Assembly (NCBI GenBank): GCA_002352225.1
Contig: DEIA01000032.1
Location: forward strand, 109,886-173,885
Length of the DNA: 64,000 nt
Reading direction: 5' to 3'
DNA from: Flammeovirgaceae bacterium UBA2786
GTDB lineage: Bacteria > Bacteroidota > Bacteroidia > Cytophagales > Cyclobacteriaceae
In this document: positions 41,952 to 49,560 of the stretch, piece by piece
Numbering within the stretch: position 1 is the stretch's first letter
How the letters are laid out: each line of letters starts with the position of its first letter
Made by a program: the position numbers and the translations under genes
The notes under the pieces: generated by a model
The model's database searches: none
What the model was told of the DNA's origin: nothing
Seen by the model: only the letters and a program-made list of their open reading frames with translations

Positions 41952-43616
41952 ATGGAACTTAAAGATTACATCGTATTTGTTATTTACTTCATTATTGTGG
42001 CCGGGTATGGTTACTGGATTTATCAGCGAAAGAAAAAGGCCACAGCCGATTCAAAAGATTTCTTTTTAGCCGAAGGCTCCCTTACCTGGTGGGCGATTGG
42101 TGCCTCGTTGATTGCCTCAAACATCTCGGCCGAGCAAATGATCGGCATGTCGGGCAATGGTTTTAAAATGGGGCTGGCCATTTCTGCATACGAGTGGATG
42201 GCAGCGGCTACGCTAATCGTAGTAGCGGTATTTTTCTTACCCATTTATCTGAAGAACAAGATATACACAATGCCCCAGTTTCTGCGGCAACGATACAACG
42301 GAACGGTGAGTATGATTATGGCCATCTTCTGGCTTTCGTTATACATTGTTGTAAACCTTACCTCAATTTTATTTTTGGGTGCATTAGCGGTAAGCACAGT
42401 ATCGGGCCTCAATTTTACCTTGTGTATGATCGGTCTTTCGGTGTTTGCCATTGTAATTACAGTTGGTGGTATGAAGGTGATCGGATATACCGATGTAATT
42501 CAGGTTTTCTTCCTCATACTGGGTGGTCTGGCTACTACGTACCTCGCGTTAAATATGGTATCGGCCAAATTTGGTGGCGAAGGTGTGTTTAACGGGCTTG
42601 GCCTGTTGATGACGGAGGCCAGCGATCATTTCGATATGATTTTTGACAGGAGCAATGAAAATTATATCAGCTTGCCCGGGCTTACTGTGTTAATTGGTGC
42701 TATGTGGGTGGTAAACCTAAACTATTGGGGTTGCAATCAATATATTACCCAACGGGCTTTAGGTGCAGATCTTAAAACTGCCCGTTCCGGATTGCTGTTT
42801 GCAGCATTCTTAAAAATGTTAATGCCTGTTATTGTTGTGTTACCCGGTATTGCCGCGTATGTGCTTTGGAAAAACGGTGAGTTTCAAACCGAAATGTTAA
42901 AAGATGGCGAGTTAATGCAAGACAATGCCTACCCGGTGTTGTTGAATCTGTTACCAGCCGGCCTTAAAGGATTGTCGTTTGCCGCTCTAACGGCTGCCGT
43001 GGTAGCTTCTTTGGCCGGTAAGGCTAATAGTATCTCCACCATTTTTACATTAGACATTTACAAAGAGCATTTCAACAAAGAGGCTTCAGAAAAGCGATTG
43101 GTTTGGATGGGCCGCGTGGTAGTAATTGTTTCGATGGTATTGGCCATTATTATTGCTCCATTCCTTGGTATAGATAAAAAGGGCGGTTTTGAATTTATTC
43201 AGGAATACACCGGCTTTGTTTCGCCTGGTATCTTTGCCATGTTCATTTTTGGTTTCTTCTGGAAACGGGCTACCTCAGCTGCAGCCCTCTTTTCTATTAT
43301 TGGCGGATTTTTCTTCTCCGTAATCTTTAAGTTTTTGCCCGGCTGGGTTGATCTGTCATTCCTGCAACCCATGGGCTTTGCCGTTATCAATCCGGCAAGC
43401 GGGTTAATGGAAATTCCATTCCTCGACCGGATGGGTTTTGTTTTTGTTATCTGTGTAATTGGTATGGTATTGATTAGTAAAGCCACACCTCCGCATAAAC
43501 AACCAACCAACACGTTAGAGGTTGATTACAAAATGTTCAAGACTTCTCCCGGGTTTACACTGGGTGCTATTATTGTGTTGATTATGCTGGCTGTGCTTTA
43601 CTATATGTTCTGGTAA
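41952..43616 (+). CDS. Sodium/solute symporter (SSS family, SGLT-like)
   Basis: A 554-residue transporter with about 14 helices. The SSS signature region FLAEGSLTWWAIGASLIASNISAEQMIGMSG lies near the N-terminus; the length and the NLNYWGCNQYITQRALGA segment match the SGLT (sodium/sugar) subgroup. The substrate is probably a hexose or related solute, not determinable here. A strong terminator follows at 43641-43680. Confidence 0.92.
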   Translation: MELKDYIVFVIYFIIVAGYGYWIYQRKKKATADSKDFFLAEGSLTWWAIGASLIASNISAEQMIGMSGNGFKMGLAISAYEWMAAATLIVVAVFFLPIYLKNKIYTMPQFLRQRYNGTVSMIMAIFWLSLYIVVNLTSILFLGALAVSTVSGLNFTLCMIGLSVFAIVITVGGMKVIGYTDVIQVFFLILGGLATTYLALNMVSAKFGGEGVFNGLGLLMTEASDHFDMIFDRSNENYISLPGLTVLIGAMWVVNLNYWGCNQYITQRALGADLKTARSGLLFAAFLKMLMPVIVVLPGIAAYVLWKNGEFQTEMLKDGELMQDNAYPVLLNLLPAGLKGLSFAALTAAVVASLAGKANSISTIFTLDIYKEHFNKEASEKRLVWMGRVVVIVSMVLAIIIAPFLGIDKKGGFEFIQEYTGFVSPGIFAMFIFGFFWKRATSAAALFSIIGGFFFSVIFKFLPGWVDLSFLQPMGFAVINPASGLMEIPFLDRMGFVFVICVIGMVLISKATPPHKQPTNTLEVDYKMFKTSPGFTLGAIIVLIMLAVLYYMFW

Positions 43617-43640
43617 TAGCAAATAGCTAACAGATTCTTG

Positions 43641-43680
43641 AGGACGGATTTCAGTTTACTGGAATCCGTCTTTTCTTTGT
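43641..43680 (+). terminator. Terminator of the sodium/solute symporter gene
   Basis: GACGGATT and AATCCGTC form 8 bp, extended by four more pairs (one G-T) to a TTTA loop at 43655-43658, giving a 12-bp stem, then TTTTCTTT. It begins 25 bases after the stop and overlaps the WYL promoter's -33 region. Confidence 0.8.
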
Positions 43681-43708
43681 TACTTATGTAACAGAACCGC
43701 TACCTTTA
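43676..43708 (+). promoter_or_regulatory. WYL-regulator promoter with palindromic operator, leaderless
   Basis: TTTG at 43676-43679, 21 bases, then TACCTTTA at 43701-43708 gives a good -33/-7 promoter. TGTTAC-TTAT-GTAACA at 43678-43693 (6-bp arms) overlaps the -33 element and spacer, a repressor position. The -7 element ends 4 bases before the ATG at 43713, so the transcript should be leaderless. Autoregulation is inferred. Confidence 0.6.
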
Positions 43709-43712
43709 AAAT

Positions 43713-44672
43713 ATGAACCGCATCGATCGTCTTACTGCTATTCTTATTCACCTGCAAACCAAGCGCGTGGTAAAAGCCGATGAAATTGCCGAGCGGTTTG
43801 GTATGAGTCTGCGCACGGTGTACCGCGATGTAAAGGCATTGATGGAAGCCGGAGTGCCAATCGGGTCTGAAGCCGGTAAGGGATATTTTATTGTCGATGG
43901 GTTTCATTTACCTCCGGTAATGTTTACACAAGACGAAGCTAACTCCATGATTCTGGCTGGCAAGTTGGTGGAGAAGATTGCAGATAAGTCGGTGCGCGAA
44001 GCATTTAATGCTGCTCTGTACAAAATAAAATCTGTACTGAGCGATGATTATAAAGACGGAGTTGAAAATCTGGATTCCAATATTCAGATTTATTTCCAGG
44101 GGCGGGCTAATACCAACGATCACACCTTTCCCGATCATTTTATGACAGAAATTCAACGGGCCGTTGCACGCAAACAAATATTAAAACTAGATTATGTAAA
44201 TCAGGCAGGCGAGGTGTCGCAACGATTGGTTGAACCGGCCGGCATTTTCTTTTACAGCATGGCCTGGCACTTAATCGCGTGGTGCAGGCTGCGTAATGGC
44301 TATCGCGATTTTCGATCGGATAGAATCAAGAACCTGAATAACACAGGTGAAGTATTTAATGAGCGCAGCAACGTTTCGCTAAAAGAGTACTTTAAAGCCA
44401 TGTATGCGGCAAACCAAAATCTGGAACCTGCCGTGGTAATCTTTGATAAAAAAGCATTGAATGGCCGGCCGCTGAGTTCTACCACTACGCAAGTTGACTT
44501 AGGCGACCGCATCCGGGCTGAGTTTGTAATGGATCATCTGGATTTTATTGCGCGGTGGTTGCTGATGTATGGCAAAGGTGTGGAAATCGAATCGCCTAAC
44601 CGTTTGCGCGAACGAGTAGCCGAGCTAACCGAAGAATTGTATAGCCATCACATACAAAAAGTTATCTCCTAA
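43713..44672 (+). CDS. YafY-type transcription regulator (HTH_11 + WYL domain)
   Basis: A 319-residue regulator. The winged helix covers about 1-60 (MNRIDRLTAILIHLQTKR, then RFGMSLRTVYRDVKAL as the recognition helix). The WYL domain covers about 135-225 (RQILKLDYVNQAGEVSQRLVEPAG ... WHLIAWCRLRNGYRDFRSDRI; the W-Y-L residues appear as W-H-L). A C-terminal WCX-like extension follows. The ligand is unknown. The downstream five-gene unit beginning with a GyrI-like protein is its likely target. Confidence 0.9.
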   Translation: MNRIDRLTAILIHLQTKRVVKADEIAERFGMSLRTVYRDVKALMEAGVPIGSEAGKGYFIVDGFHLPPVMFTQDEANSMILAGKLVEKIADKSVREAFNAALYKIKSVLSDDYKDGVENLDSNIQIYFQGRANTNDHTFPDHFMTEIQRAVARKQILKLDYVNQAGEVSQRLVEPAGIFFYSMAWHLIAWCRLRNGYRDFRSDRIKNLNNTGEVFNERSNVSLKEYFKAMYAANQNLEPAVVIFDKKALNGRPLSSTTTQVDLGDRIRAEFVMDHLDFIARWLLMYGKGVEIESPNRLRERVAELTEELYSHHIQKVIS

Positions 44673-44723
44673 ATCCTACAACATACCTGTGGGTTAAAAG
44701 AAAAAATCGCAAATTATTTTTTC

Positions 44724-44743
44724 TGGTGACATAGGGCTGTCAC
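44724..44743 (+). promoter_or_regulatory. Palindromic operator upstream of the GyrI-like operon
   Basis: GGTGACA-TAGGGC-TGTCACC is a perfect 7-bp-arm inverted repeat with a 6-base spacer, 35 bases before the GyrI-like ATG. It is a probable binding site for the adjacent WYL regulator (inference). The arms differ from the palindrome in the regulator's own promoter. Confidence 0.55.
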
Positions 44744-44778
44744 CTGGGTGAGTTTTTTTAGCATAAAAATTAATCGTT

Positions 44779-45243
44779 ATGCAAGATTCAAAACCCATTC
44801 TTAAAACAGTAAAGCCTATCAATTTTTTGTTTTTTCGTACCGAAACCACGCTTGATAAACTAAATACGCTGTTTTGGGTAGCGCCCGAACTTTTTCGCGA
44901 AGCGGTGCAACACCAACTCACTATTACCGGCCCAATACATTGGCATTATCTGGGATTTACCGATCCGGCTAAACCATTTACGTTAGAAATTTCGCTTCCG
45001 GTGGGTGAGACAATACCTGATTATGATGGCAAATTTCATTTTAAGCGTACCGATAATTTTAAATGTATTTCGGTAGTACACGATGGTAACTGGTTGGAGA
45101 TACCAAAGGCCTATGAGAAGATTATGCAGCTAGTTGGCGCACAAAATCTGCAACCACTTGGTATTAATCGTGAGGTATATGTAAATGTGGATTTTAAATT
45201 GCCCGAAGCTAACACCACCGAAATACAATTTGGAATTGTATGA
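44779..45243 (+). CDS. GyrI-like small-molecule-binding protein
   Basis: A 154-residue protein of the GyrI/AraC effector-binding fold: KTVKPINFLFFRTETTL, GPIHWHYLGFTDPAKPFTLEISLPVG and CISVVHDGNWLEIPKAYEKIMQLV. Such proteins bind or hydrolyse small organic molecules or xenobiotics. The C-terminus (FKLPEANTTEIQFGIV) is the usual last strand. It is probably the first gene of a stress-type operon and its stop overlaps the next small ORF as ATGA. Confidence 0.82.
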   Translation: MQDSKPILKTVKPINFLFFRTETTLDKLNTLFWVAPELFREAVQHQLTITGPIHWHYLGFTDPAKPFTLEISLPVGETIPDYDGKFHFKRTDNFKCISVVHDGNWLEIPKAYEKIMQLVGAQNLQPLGINREVYVNVDFKLPEANTTEIQFGIV

Positions 45244-45338
45244 GCCGCACCCGGCTGTTTATAGTATGGGCTGGGTTAATCATTGCAGTAATAACATTTT
45301 ATATTATTCTATATGGCTATGGAAGTTTTGGTTTTTAA
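45240..45338 (+). CDS. Tiny single-helix membrane peptide (32 residues), nested between two genes
   Basis: A 32-residue ORF: MSRTRLF, then a hydrophobic stretch (IVWAGLIIAVITFYIILYG), then YGSFGF. Its ATG overlaps the GyrI-like stop (ATGA) and its end overlaps the next gene by 26 bases in another frame. The charge and hydrophobicity pattern are those of a real membrane peptide. The small size means chance cannot be excluded. Confidence 0.4.
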   Translation: MSRTRLFIVWAGLIIAVITFYIILYGYGSFGF

Positions 45339-45528
45339 AACATCGGTACAATCCATTGAAAGCGTTCGCCAACTCGAGCCAATGCTTAATCATCTGGCAG
45401 GCCTTAACCAATGGAATTTTGCATTAGAGGATTGTGACCATGTACTGAGAATTATATCACCGGTAAAGGTTAATGAGGCAATTGAGGTATTAATTAAGCA
45501 GGGGTTTGTTTGCGAGGAGTTGGAGTAA
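45313..45528 (+). CDS. Small ferredoxin-fold-like protein (71 residues), unknown
   Basis: A 71-residue soluble protein. The pattern VLVFKTSVQSIESVRQLEPMLNHL ... WNFALEDCDHVLRI ... VNEAIEVLIKQGFVCEELE has the beta-alpha-beta-beta-alpha-beta spacing of heavy-metal-associated domains but lacks the C-x-x-C metal site. The start may be 45313 or the second ATG at 45319. It is part of the GyrI-like operon. The function is unknown. Confidence 0.65.
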   Translation: MAMEVLVFKTSVQSIESVRQLEPMLNHLAGLNQWNFALEDCDHVLRIISPVKVNEAIEVLIKQGFVCEELE

Positions 45529-45546
45529 TATTTAAAAGTTTATTCT

Positions 45547-46062
45547 ATGATTACACGAAAAATAGTGCTTGGCCTTGCGGTAAGTTTGGATGGCTTTATT
45601 GAAGGCCCAAACGGTGAATATGATTGGTGCTTTACCGATCAGGACTATGGACTTTCTGAATTCTCTAACCGTATAGATGCGCTTGTAATGGGACGTAAAA
45701 CATTTGACATCACGAAAGGTTATGATGGACCCAATCCCTGGAGCCATGCAAAGACTTACGTATTTTCACGTACAATGAAAACCACACCGGGCATTGAAGT
45801 ATTAAGTGGAGCCATGGTTGAAACGATGAATCAATTGCGACAACAACCGGGTAAAGATATCTGGTTGTTTGGCGGTGCTGATTTAACAACGCAGTTTGTT
45901 AATCATTCACTCATTGATGAGTACTGGTTATCGGTACATCCTGTTTTATTAGGGGCTGGCAAACCTTTATTTCATAATATTACGAATCGTAAAAATCTTA
46001 CGTTGATTGAAAGCAAAGTTTATGATACCGGCCTTGTATCTTTAAAGTACCAACCCACCTAA
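45547..46062 (+). CDS. Dihydrofolate-reductase-family protein (RibD C-terminal domain)
   Basis: A 171-residue protein: KIVLGLAVSLDGFIEGPNGEYDW at the start, ALVMGRKTFDITKGY, and IWLFGGADLTTQFVNHSLIDEYWLSVHPVLLGAGKPLF near the end. These match the YyaP/YwjB/RibD_C reductases that bind NADPH; the physiological substrate is unknown. It lies in the WYL-linked operon and is followed by the alkyltransferase-like gene one base later. Confidence 0.9.
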   Translation: MITRKIVLGLAVSLDGFIEGPNGEYDWCFTDQDYGLSEFSNRIDALVMGRKTFDITKGYDGPNPWSHAKTYVFSRTMKTTPGIEVLSGAMVETMNQLRQQPGKDIWLFGGADLTTQFVNHSLIDEYWLSVHPVLLGAGKPLFHNITNRKNLTLIESKVYDTGLVSLKYQPT

Positions 46063-46063
46063 C

Positions 46064-46519
46064 ATGAAAAGTAAAACATTACCAAAAAGGATTAGCCGTA
46101 AAACAGCAACGAAGAAGTCGTGGACCGATAGAATGGAGCAGGATAATTCCGTAGTTAAAATACTGGATAAAGATTTTGCTGATATGAAAGCGGGGAGCAA
46201 GATGTATATATCAAACCCAAAAATAATTGAAGCCTACATTCGCAACATTCCAAAGGGAAGTTCAGTCGATTTGAAGACCTTACGCAACGATTTGGCGATT
46301 GAACACATGGCCGATGTCACGTGCCCGGTTACAACCGGAATTTTTTTGCGTATTGTAGCTGAAGCGGCCAGCGAACAATTTGAACAAGGTAAAAGTATTG
46401 GCAGGATTACACCCTTCTGGCGCGTGATTGATGAAAAAATGCCGTTAGCTAAAAAATTAACTTTCGGAACAAAACTAATCCACGAACAGCGTAAGAAAGA
46501 AAAACTGGACATCAGTTAA
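46064..46519 (+). CDS. MGMT-family alkyltransferase-like protein without the catalytic cysteine
   Basis: A 151-residue protein with a basic N-terminal tail (KTLPKRISRKTATKKSW). The core NPKIIEAYIRNIPKGSSVDLKTLRNDLA resembles the helix-turn-helix DNA-binding part of O6-methylguanine methyltransferases. The active-site position usually reading PCHRV is PFWRV (in RITPFWRVID), so the nucleophilic cysteine and its histidine partner are absent. It may bind damaged DNA and signal repair, as ATL proteins do (inference), but ATLs have PWHR. It is the last gene of the operon. Confidence 0.7.
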   Translation: MKSKTLPKRISRKTATKKSWTDRMEQDNSVVKILDKDFADMKAGSKMYISNPKIIEAYIRNIPKGSSVDLKTLRNDLAIEHMADVTCPVTTGIFLRIVAEAASEQFEQGKSIGRITPFWRVIDEKMPLAKKLTFGTKLIHEQRKKEKLDIS

Positions 46520-47289
46520 TAGGGCAGACGACTGGTAATTGAAATCCGGAAGTCCATCATTTTAACCAGGCTGTTGTACACATAACCCACATGGTGTTTA
46601 TGCATTACCTGTGTTTGTGTGTTTATAAAATCAGCGGTAAAATCTCCAACTCTGTTAGAAGGGGCGGGTGTATGGTGATTAGGTGCATCGGTGTTCATAT
46701 AGTTTACCATTCCGCCTTGTGTATAAAAGGCACTCAGGTTCAATCCTAACATTCCGTCAGGTAAACGTTTGAAGATAGTATTCAGATCGTATTGTAAACC
46801 ACCACCGGCAGCATACACCAACGTTCCGTCTTTATGAAGCAAAGCCGTTTCAACAGGGGTGCAATTATCCAGGTCATCGGGGTCGTAAATATTAAGATGG
46901 GTTCGGTACCAGGCATAACCAGCCTTAAAGCCAATGTAAGGAATAACTTTCTTCCCGCTAAGGAGGTTGTAACGCACCGAGGCCATTAGGTTGCTAAACG
47001 TATTATTAACGTTAATATCCATATCGGCTACAGTGCCATCGTCAAACGTGTATTGCTGTTGCGATTGATTTTGACCGTAAATGGTATAGTTAAAATCCAG
47101 CCCGACTGATACTCTTTTTTCGGCAACCACATGCTGTGCCCCAAGTGTTACACCATGACCCTGCCGTATATTCTGTTTCATTTTTCCTGAAGGCGATGCA
47201 AAAGTGTACCCGGCCAGCCATTCAATCCTGCTCTGGCCAATGGCCGAAACCGAGAATGCAATCAGGAAAAGGGGAAGTATAGCTTTCAT
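46516..47289 (-). CDS. Outer-membrane beta-barrel protein
   Basis: A 257-residue protein with a signal peptide (MKAILPLFLIAFSVSAIGQ). Alternating hydrophobic strands follow: VSVGLDFNYTIYGQNQSQQQYTF, NLMASVRYNLLSGKKVIPYIGFKAGYAW and MLGLNLSAFY. The architecture is an 8- to 12-strand barrel like OmpW/OMP_b-brl. The DPDDLDNCTP loop has no known partner. The function is unknown. It overlaps the convergent alkyltransferase-like gene by 4 bases. Confidence 0.8.
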   Translation of the reverse strand: MKAILPLFLIAFSVSAIGQSRIEWLAGYTFASPSGKMKQNIRQGHGVTLGAQHVVAEKRVSVGLDFNYTIYGQNQSQQQYTFDDGTVADMDINVNNTFSNLMASVRYNLLSGKKVIPYIGFKAGYAWYRTHLNIYDPDDLDNCTPVETALLHKDGTLVYAAGGGLQYDLNTIFKRLPDGMLGLNLSAFYTQGGMVNYMNTDAPNHHTPAPSNRVGDFTADFINTQTQVMHKHHVGYVYNSLVKMMDFRISITSRLPY

Positions 47290-47358
47290 GGGCTGATAAT
47301 TTGGTTTAGTGAAGCTAATAAAAAGAACCGATTTTATAGATCAGCTTCAAGGCTTGTT

Positions 47359-47366
47359 TAATTTTG
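47359..47366 (+). promoter_or_regulatory. Leaderless-type -7 element of the YkgJ gene
   Basis: TAATTTTG, a full TAnnTTTG match, then AACC and the ATG at 47371. No TTG is found at a -33 spacing. Confidence 0.45.
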
Positions 47367-47370
47367 AACC

Positions 47371-47940
47371 ATGACTTTACCCGAAAAGGTTAGTGCCGTT
47401 ACCAATGTGTTTGAACAACTGGATGCGCATATTGCAACGTTCCAGTCGCAAACTACCCTGCATTGTAAATTTGGATGTGGTAAGTGTTGCTTTAAACCCG
47501 ATATTGAAGCGAGTGTACTGGAGTTTCTTCCGTTTGCATTTTTTTTGTATCAAAATAAACAGGCCGAACAATGGCTTGAACAGTTAGAGAGTAAAACAGA
47601 TTCGGTATGTCTTATACTTAACCCAACGCAAGCTGGTGCGGGTTTATGTTCAGCGTATATGCATCGCGGATTAATTTGCCGGTTATTTGGGTACTCGGCC
47701 CGTACTAATAAGTACGGAAAAAAAGAATTGGTTACGTGCCAGATAATTAAAACCGAACAGGCACAGGCCTACCAATCAACTACGCAAAAAATTGAAGAAC
47801 TTAATGTACCGGTAATGAATCAGGTATATATGCAACTGCATGCTATCGATTTTGAACTGGCTCAGAAATTTTACCCAATCAATCAGGCCATTCAACATGC
47901 CATTGAAACTGTTCTGCACTATTTTGCTTACCGCGATTAA
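47371..47940 (+). CDS. YkgJ-family cysteine-cluster protein
   Basis: A 189-residue soluble protein. The N-terminal CKFGCGKCC motif and later cysteines (SVCLIL, GLCSAYMHRGLICRLFG, VTCQIIK) match the YkgJ/UPF0153 pattern, which is thought to bind zinc or an Fe-S cluster. The biochemical role is unknown. The 3' end overlaps the convergent small membrane gene by 4 bases. Confidence 0.88.
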   Translation: MTLPEKVSAVTNVFEQLDAHIATFQSQTTLHCKFGCGKCCFKPDIEASVLEFLPFAFFLYQNKQAEQWLEQLESKTDSVCLILNPTQAGAGLCSAYMHRGLICRLFGYSARTNKYGKKELVTCQIIKTEQAQAYQSTTQKIEELNVPVMNQVYMQLHAIDFELAQKFYPINQAIQHAIETVLHYFAYRD

Positions 47941-48209
47941 AACTTGCTCAGAATTGTCTTACTAATAATTGGGTACAGGACAGTATGTTTTACTTTAGGG
48001 ATTGGAAAGAACCGACCTGACTCGGCCTGAGATTGGTTATCCATCATCCAGGTGGTAAGTGCAATAATAATGGCTACCAGAATACCAGCTACCAGAATAA
48101 TATCTTTATGGGTGATTTTGAACGACATAAACTTTCGTGTTCCAAAATCAATGCCATCGGCAGGGTGGCTTAAATTTCTGTTTTTTTTAAGGTTTTCGGT
48201 TGATTCCAT
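47937..48209 (-). CDS. Small single-pass membrane protein (90 residues), unknown
   Basis: A 90-residue protein with a polar N-terminus, one helix (IILVAGILVAIIIALTTWM) at about 38-56 and a polar tail. The start could be ATG 48209 or an internal one at MSFKITHKD. No homologue family was recognised. Confidence 0.5.
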   Translation of the reverse strand: MESTENLKKNRNLSHPADGIDFGTRKFMSFKITHKDIILVAGILVAIIIALTTWMMDNQSQAESGRFFPIPKVKHTVLYPIISKTILSKF

Positions 48210-48299
48210 GTTCAGTATCGTACAATTAAACCGTTCTTTTCGAACATCAGGTTACAACGGCCTGGTGTTTGTTAATTAAAAACAGCACCATTTTCTTTT

Positions 48300-48307
48300 T
48301 ACATTTG
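48300..48307 (+). promoter_or_regulatory. Candidate -7 element of the thioredoxin-like gene
   Basis: TACATTTG, a perfect TAnnTTTG match, 30 bases before the ATG at 48338. It supports that start over an earlier ATG at 48269, which would lie before the start of transcription. No -33 TTG is found at the right spacing. Confidence 0.45.
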
Positions 48308-48337
48308 TTGCAAAGGTTAATGCAGAATTACAGCTCT

Positions 48338-48910
48338 ATGAAAAAATATTTGTCGGTTTTGCTTATTGCGATGGTTGGTCAGTTGTGGGCACAGGAGAAA
48401 ACCGAGTCGGCCGTAAAGTGGATGACATTTGAAGAAGCGGTTGAAAAATCAAAAACGGAGAAGCGCAAGATTTTTATCGATGTATATACCGATTGGTGTG
48501 GCTGGTGCAAAGTAATGGACAAAAACACGTTTACCGATCCTAAGATTGCTTCGCTATTGAACGAAAAATTTTACGCAGTAAAGTTCGATGCCGAACAAAC
48601 AGCCGATGTGAACTTTAGAGGAACAACGTTCAAGTTTGTTCCCTATGGAAACAAGGGCTCGCACCAGTTGGCTATGGCTCTTTTGAATAACCAGATGAGC
48701 TACCCTAATTTTGTGTTTCTGGACGAAGAGTTTCGAATTATTCCGGTTATCCAGGGATATCAATCTTTGCCAGGCTATCGCAAGCCAGAAGACTTCCACA
48801 TTTTTGTAAGTTATGTGCATGGCGATTTTTACAAAACCAAATTAATTCAGGATTACCAGAAGGAGTACAAATCTCCCTACGCATCAGCTCCTTCCCCCGG
48901 TGGGGAGTAA
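48338..48910 (+). CDS. Exported thioredoxin-fold protein (WCGWCK)
   Basis: A 190-residue protein with a signal peptide (MKKYLSVLLIAMVGQLWAQ). The active site WCGWCKVM places Cys54 and Cys57, with helix KNTFTDPKIASLL following. The cis-proline is in MSYPNFVFLD. This is the DUF255/thioredoxin-7-like type often involved in periplasmic thiol reduction. The start is at 48338, where the signal begins. A strong terminator follows. Confidence 0.9.
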   Translation: MKKYLSVLLIAMVGQLWAQEKTESAVKWMTFEEAVEKSKTEKRKIFIDVYTDWCGWCKVMDKNTFTDPKIASLLNEKFYAVKFDAEQTADVNFRGTTFKFVPYGNKGSHQLAMALLNNQMSYPNFVFLDEEFRIIPVIQGYQSLPGYRKPEDFHIFVSYVHGDFYKTKLIQDYQKEYKSPYASAPSPGGE

Positions 48911-48930
48911 GGCTGATTTAGGAATACAAT

Positions 48931-48964
48931 AAAAAAAGCCATGCAAACACATGGCTTTTTCTTT
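48931..48964 (+). terminator. Terminator of the thioredoxin-like gene
   Basis: AAAAGCCATG and CATGGCTTTT form a 10-bp stem with a 6-base CAAACA loop. A T-run closes it (TTTTTCTTTAT). It also sits just past the stop of the convergent small gene and may serve both. Confidence 0.85.
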
Positions 48965-48982
48965 ATAAAGAAGGGTTAGGTA

Positions 48983-49117
48983 TTAATCGTGTTTTTTCTC
49001 GTTTTTAGAAGTCTTTGCTTTATCGAGATAGCCAACAGCAGCTACAAACCCAATAATTACCGCTACAATGATTACAAAGAGATTGGCTCCGTCTGCTACA
49101 TTCTGTTCAAAAAACAT
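48983..49117 (-). CDS. Very small membrane protein (44 residues), with own promoter
   Basis: A 44-residue protein: MFFEQNVADGANLF, a helix (VIIVAVIIGFVAAVGYL) and a charged tail (DKAKTSKNEKKHD). A full promoter (TTG-N19-TACATTTG) lies at 49142-49171, about 21 bases upstream of the message start-to-ATG distance, which strongly supports a real gene. The function is unknown; a membrane-complex subunit is possible. Confidence 0.6.
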   Translation of the reverse strand: MFFEQNVADGANLFVIIVAVIIGFVAAVGYLDKAKTSKNEKKHD

Positions 49118-49141
49118 AATTCTTGTGTTTTAAATCTTCCT

Positions 49142-49171
49142 CAAATGTAAGAGTTATGGGTAAAAAATCAA
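49142..49171 (-). promoter_or_regulatory. Promoter of the 44-residue membrane gene
   Basis: On the minus strand, TTG (49169-49171), 19 bases, then TACATTTG (49142-49149): a perfect match to the Bacteroidota consensus with correct spacing. Confidence 0.65.
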
Positions 49172-49187
49172 CCTGGATAACATGATA

Positions 49188-49433
49188 TTAATTTTTCTTT
49201 TTTGAAGTATCGTCAAAGTCTTTTTTAGCCTTGGCATAGTTGAACTGAGCAACAGCAGCGTCAAATTTATCTTGAACAAGTTTATTGATTTTATCCTGCT
49301 GCAAAGAATCTAAAATTTTGGAATGCTGGTCAATATTGTCTTTTGCCTCTATAATTTGTTTGCGCAATCTAAAATTATATGTTCCCAGAAAAATGACAAG
49401 GCAACCCAAAATGGCAATAAAAATATTCTTCAT
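49188..49433 (-). CDS. Small membrane-anchored coiled-coil protein (81 residues)
   Basis: An 81-residue protein. An N-terminal helix (MKNIFIAILGCLVIFLGTY) is followed by a charged heptad-like region (RLRKQIIEAKDNIDQHSKILDSLQQDKINKLVQ) predicted to form a coiled coil. A lipobox-like LGC is present but poorly placed. The function is unknown. Ordinary genome-like packing and no overlap support a real gene. Confidence 0.55.
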   Translation of the reverse strand: MKNIFIAILGCLVIFLGTYNFRLRKQIIEAKDNIDQHSKILDSLQQDKINKLVQDKFDAAVAQFNYAKAKKDFDDTSKKKN

Positions 49434-49560
49434 GTCTATTTAATTTTAATCTGAGTTAAGTGTTTATTATCTGATTCTGTATCCTATTCAAAATTTTCAA
49501 CCAAATTCTGCAAGTGAAATTTGAGTCAAGATAAGTTGGGAATCATATAGTAGACGCACC

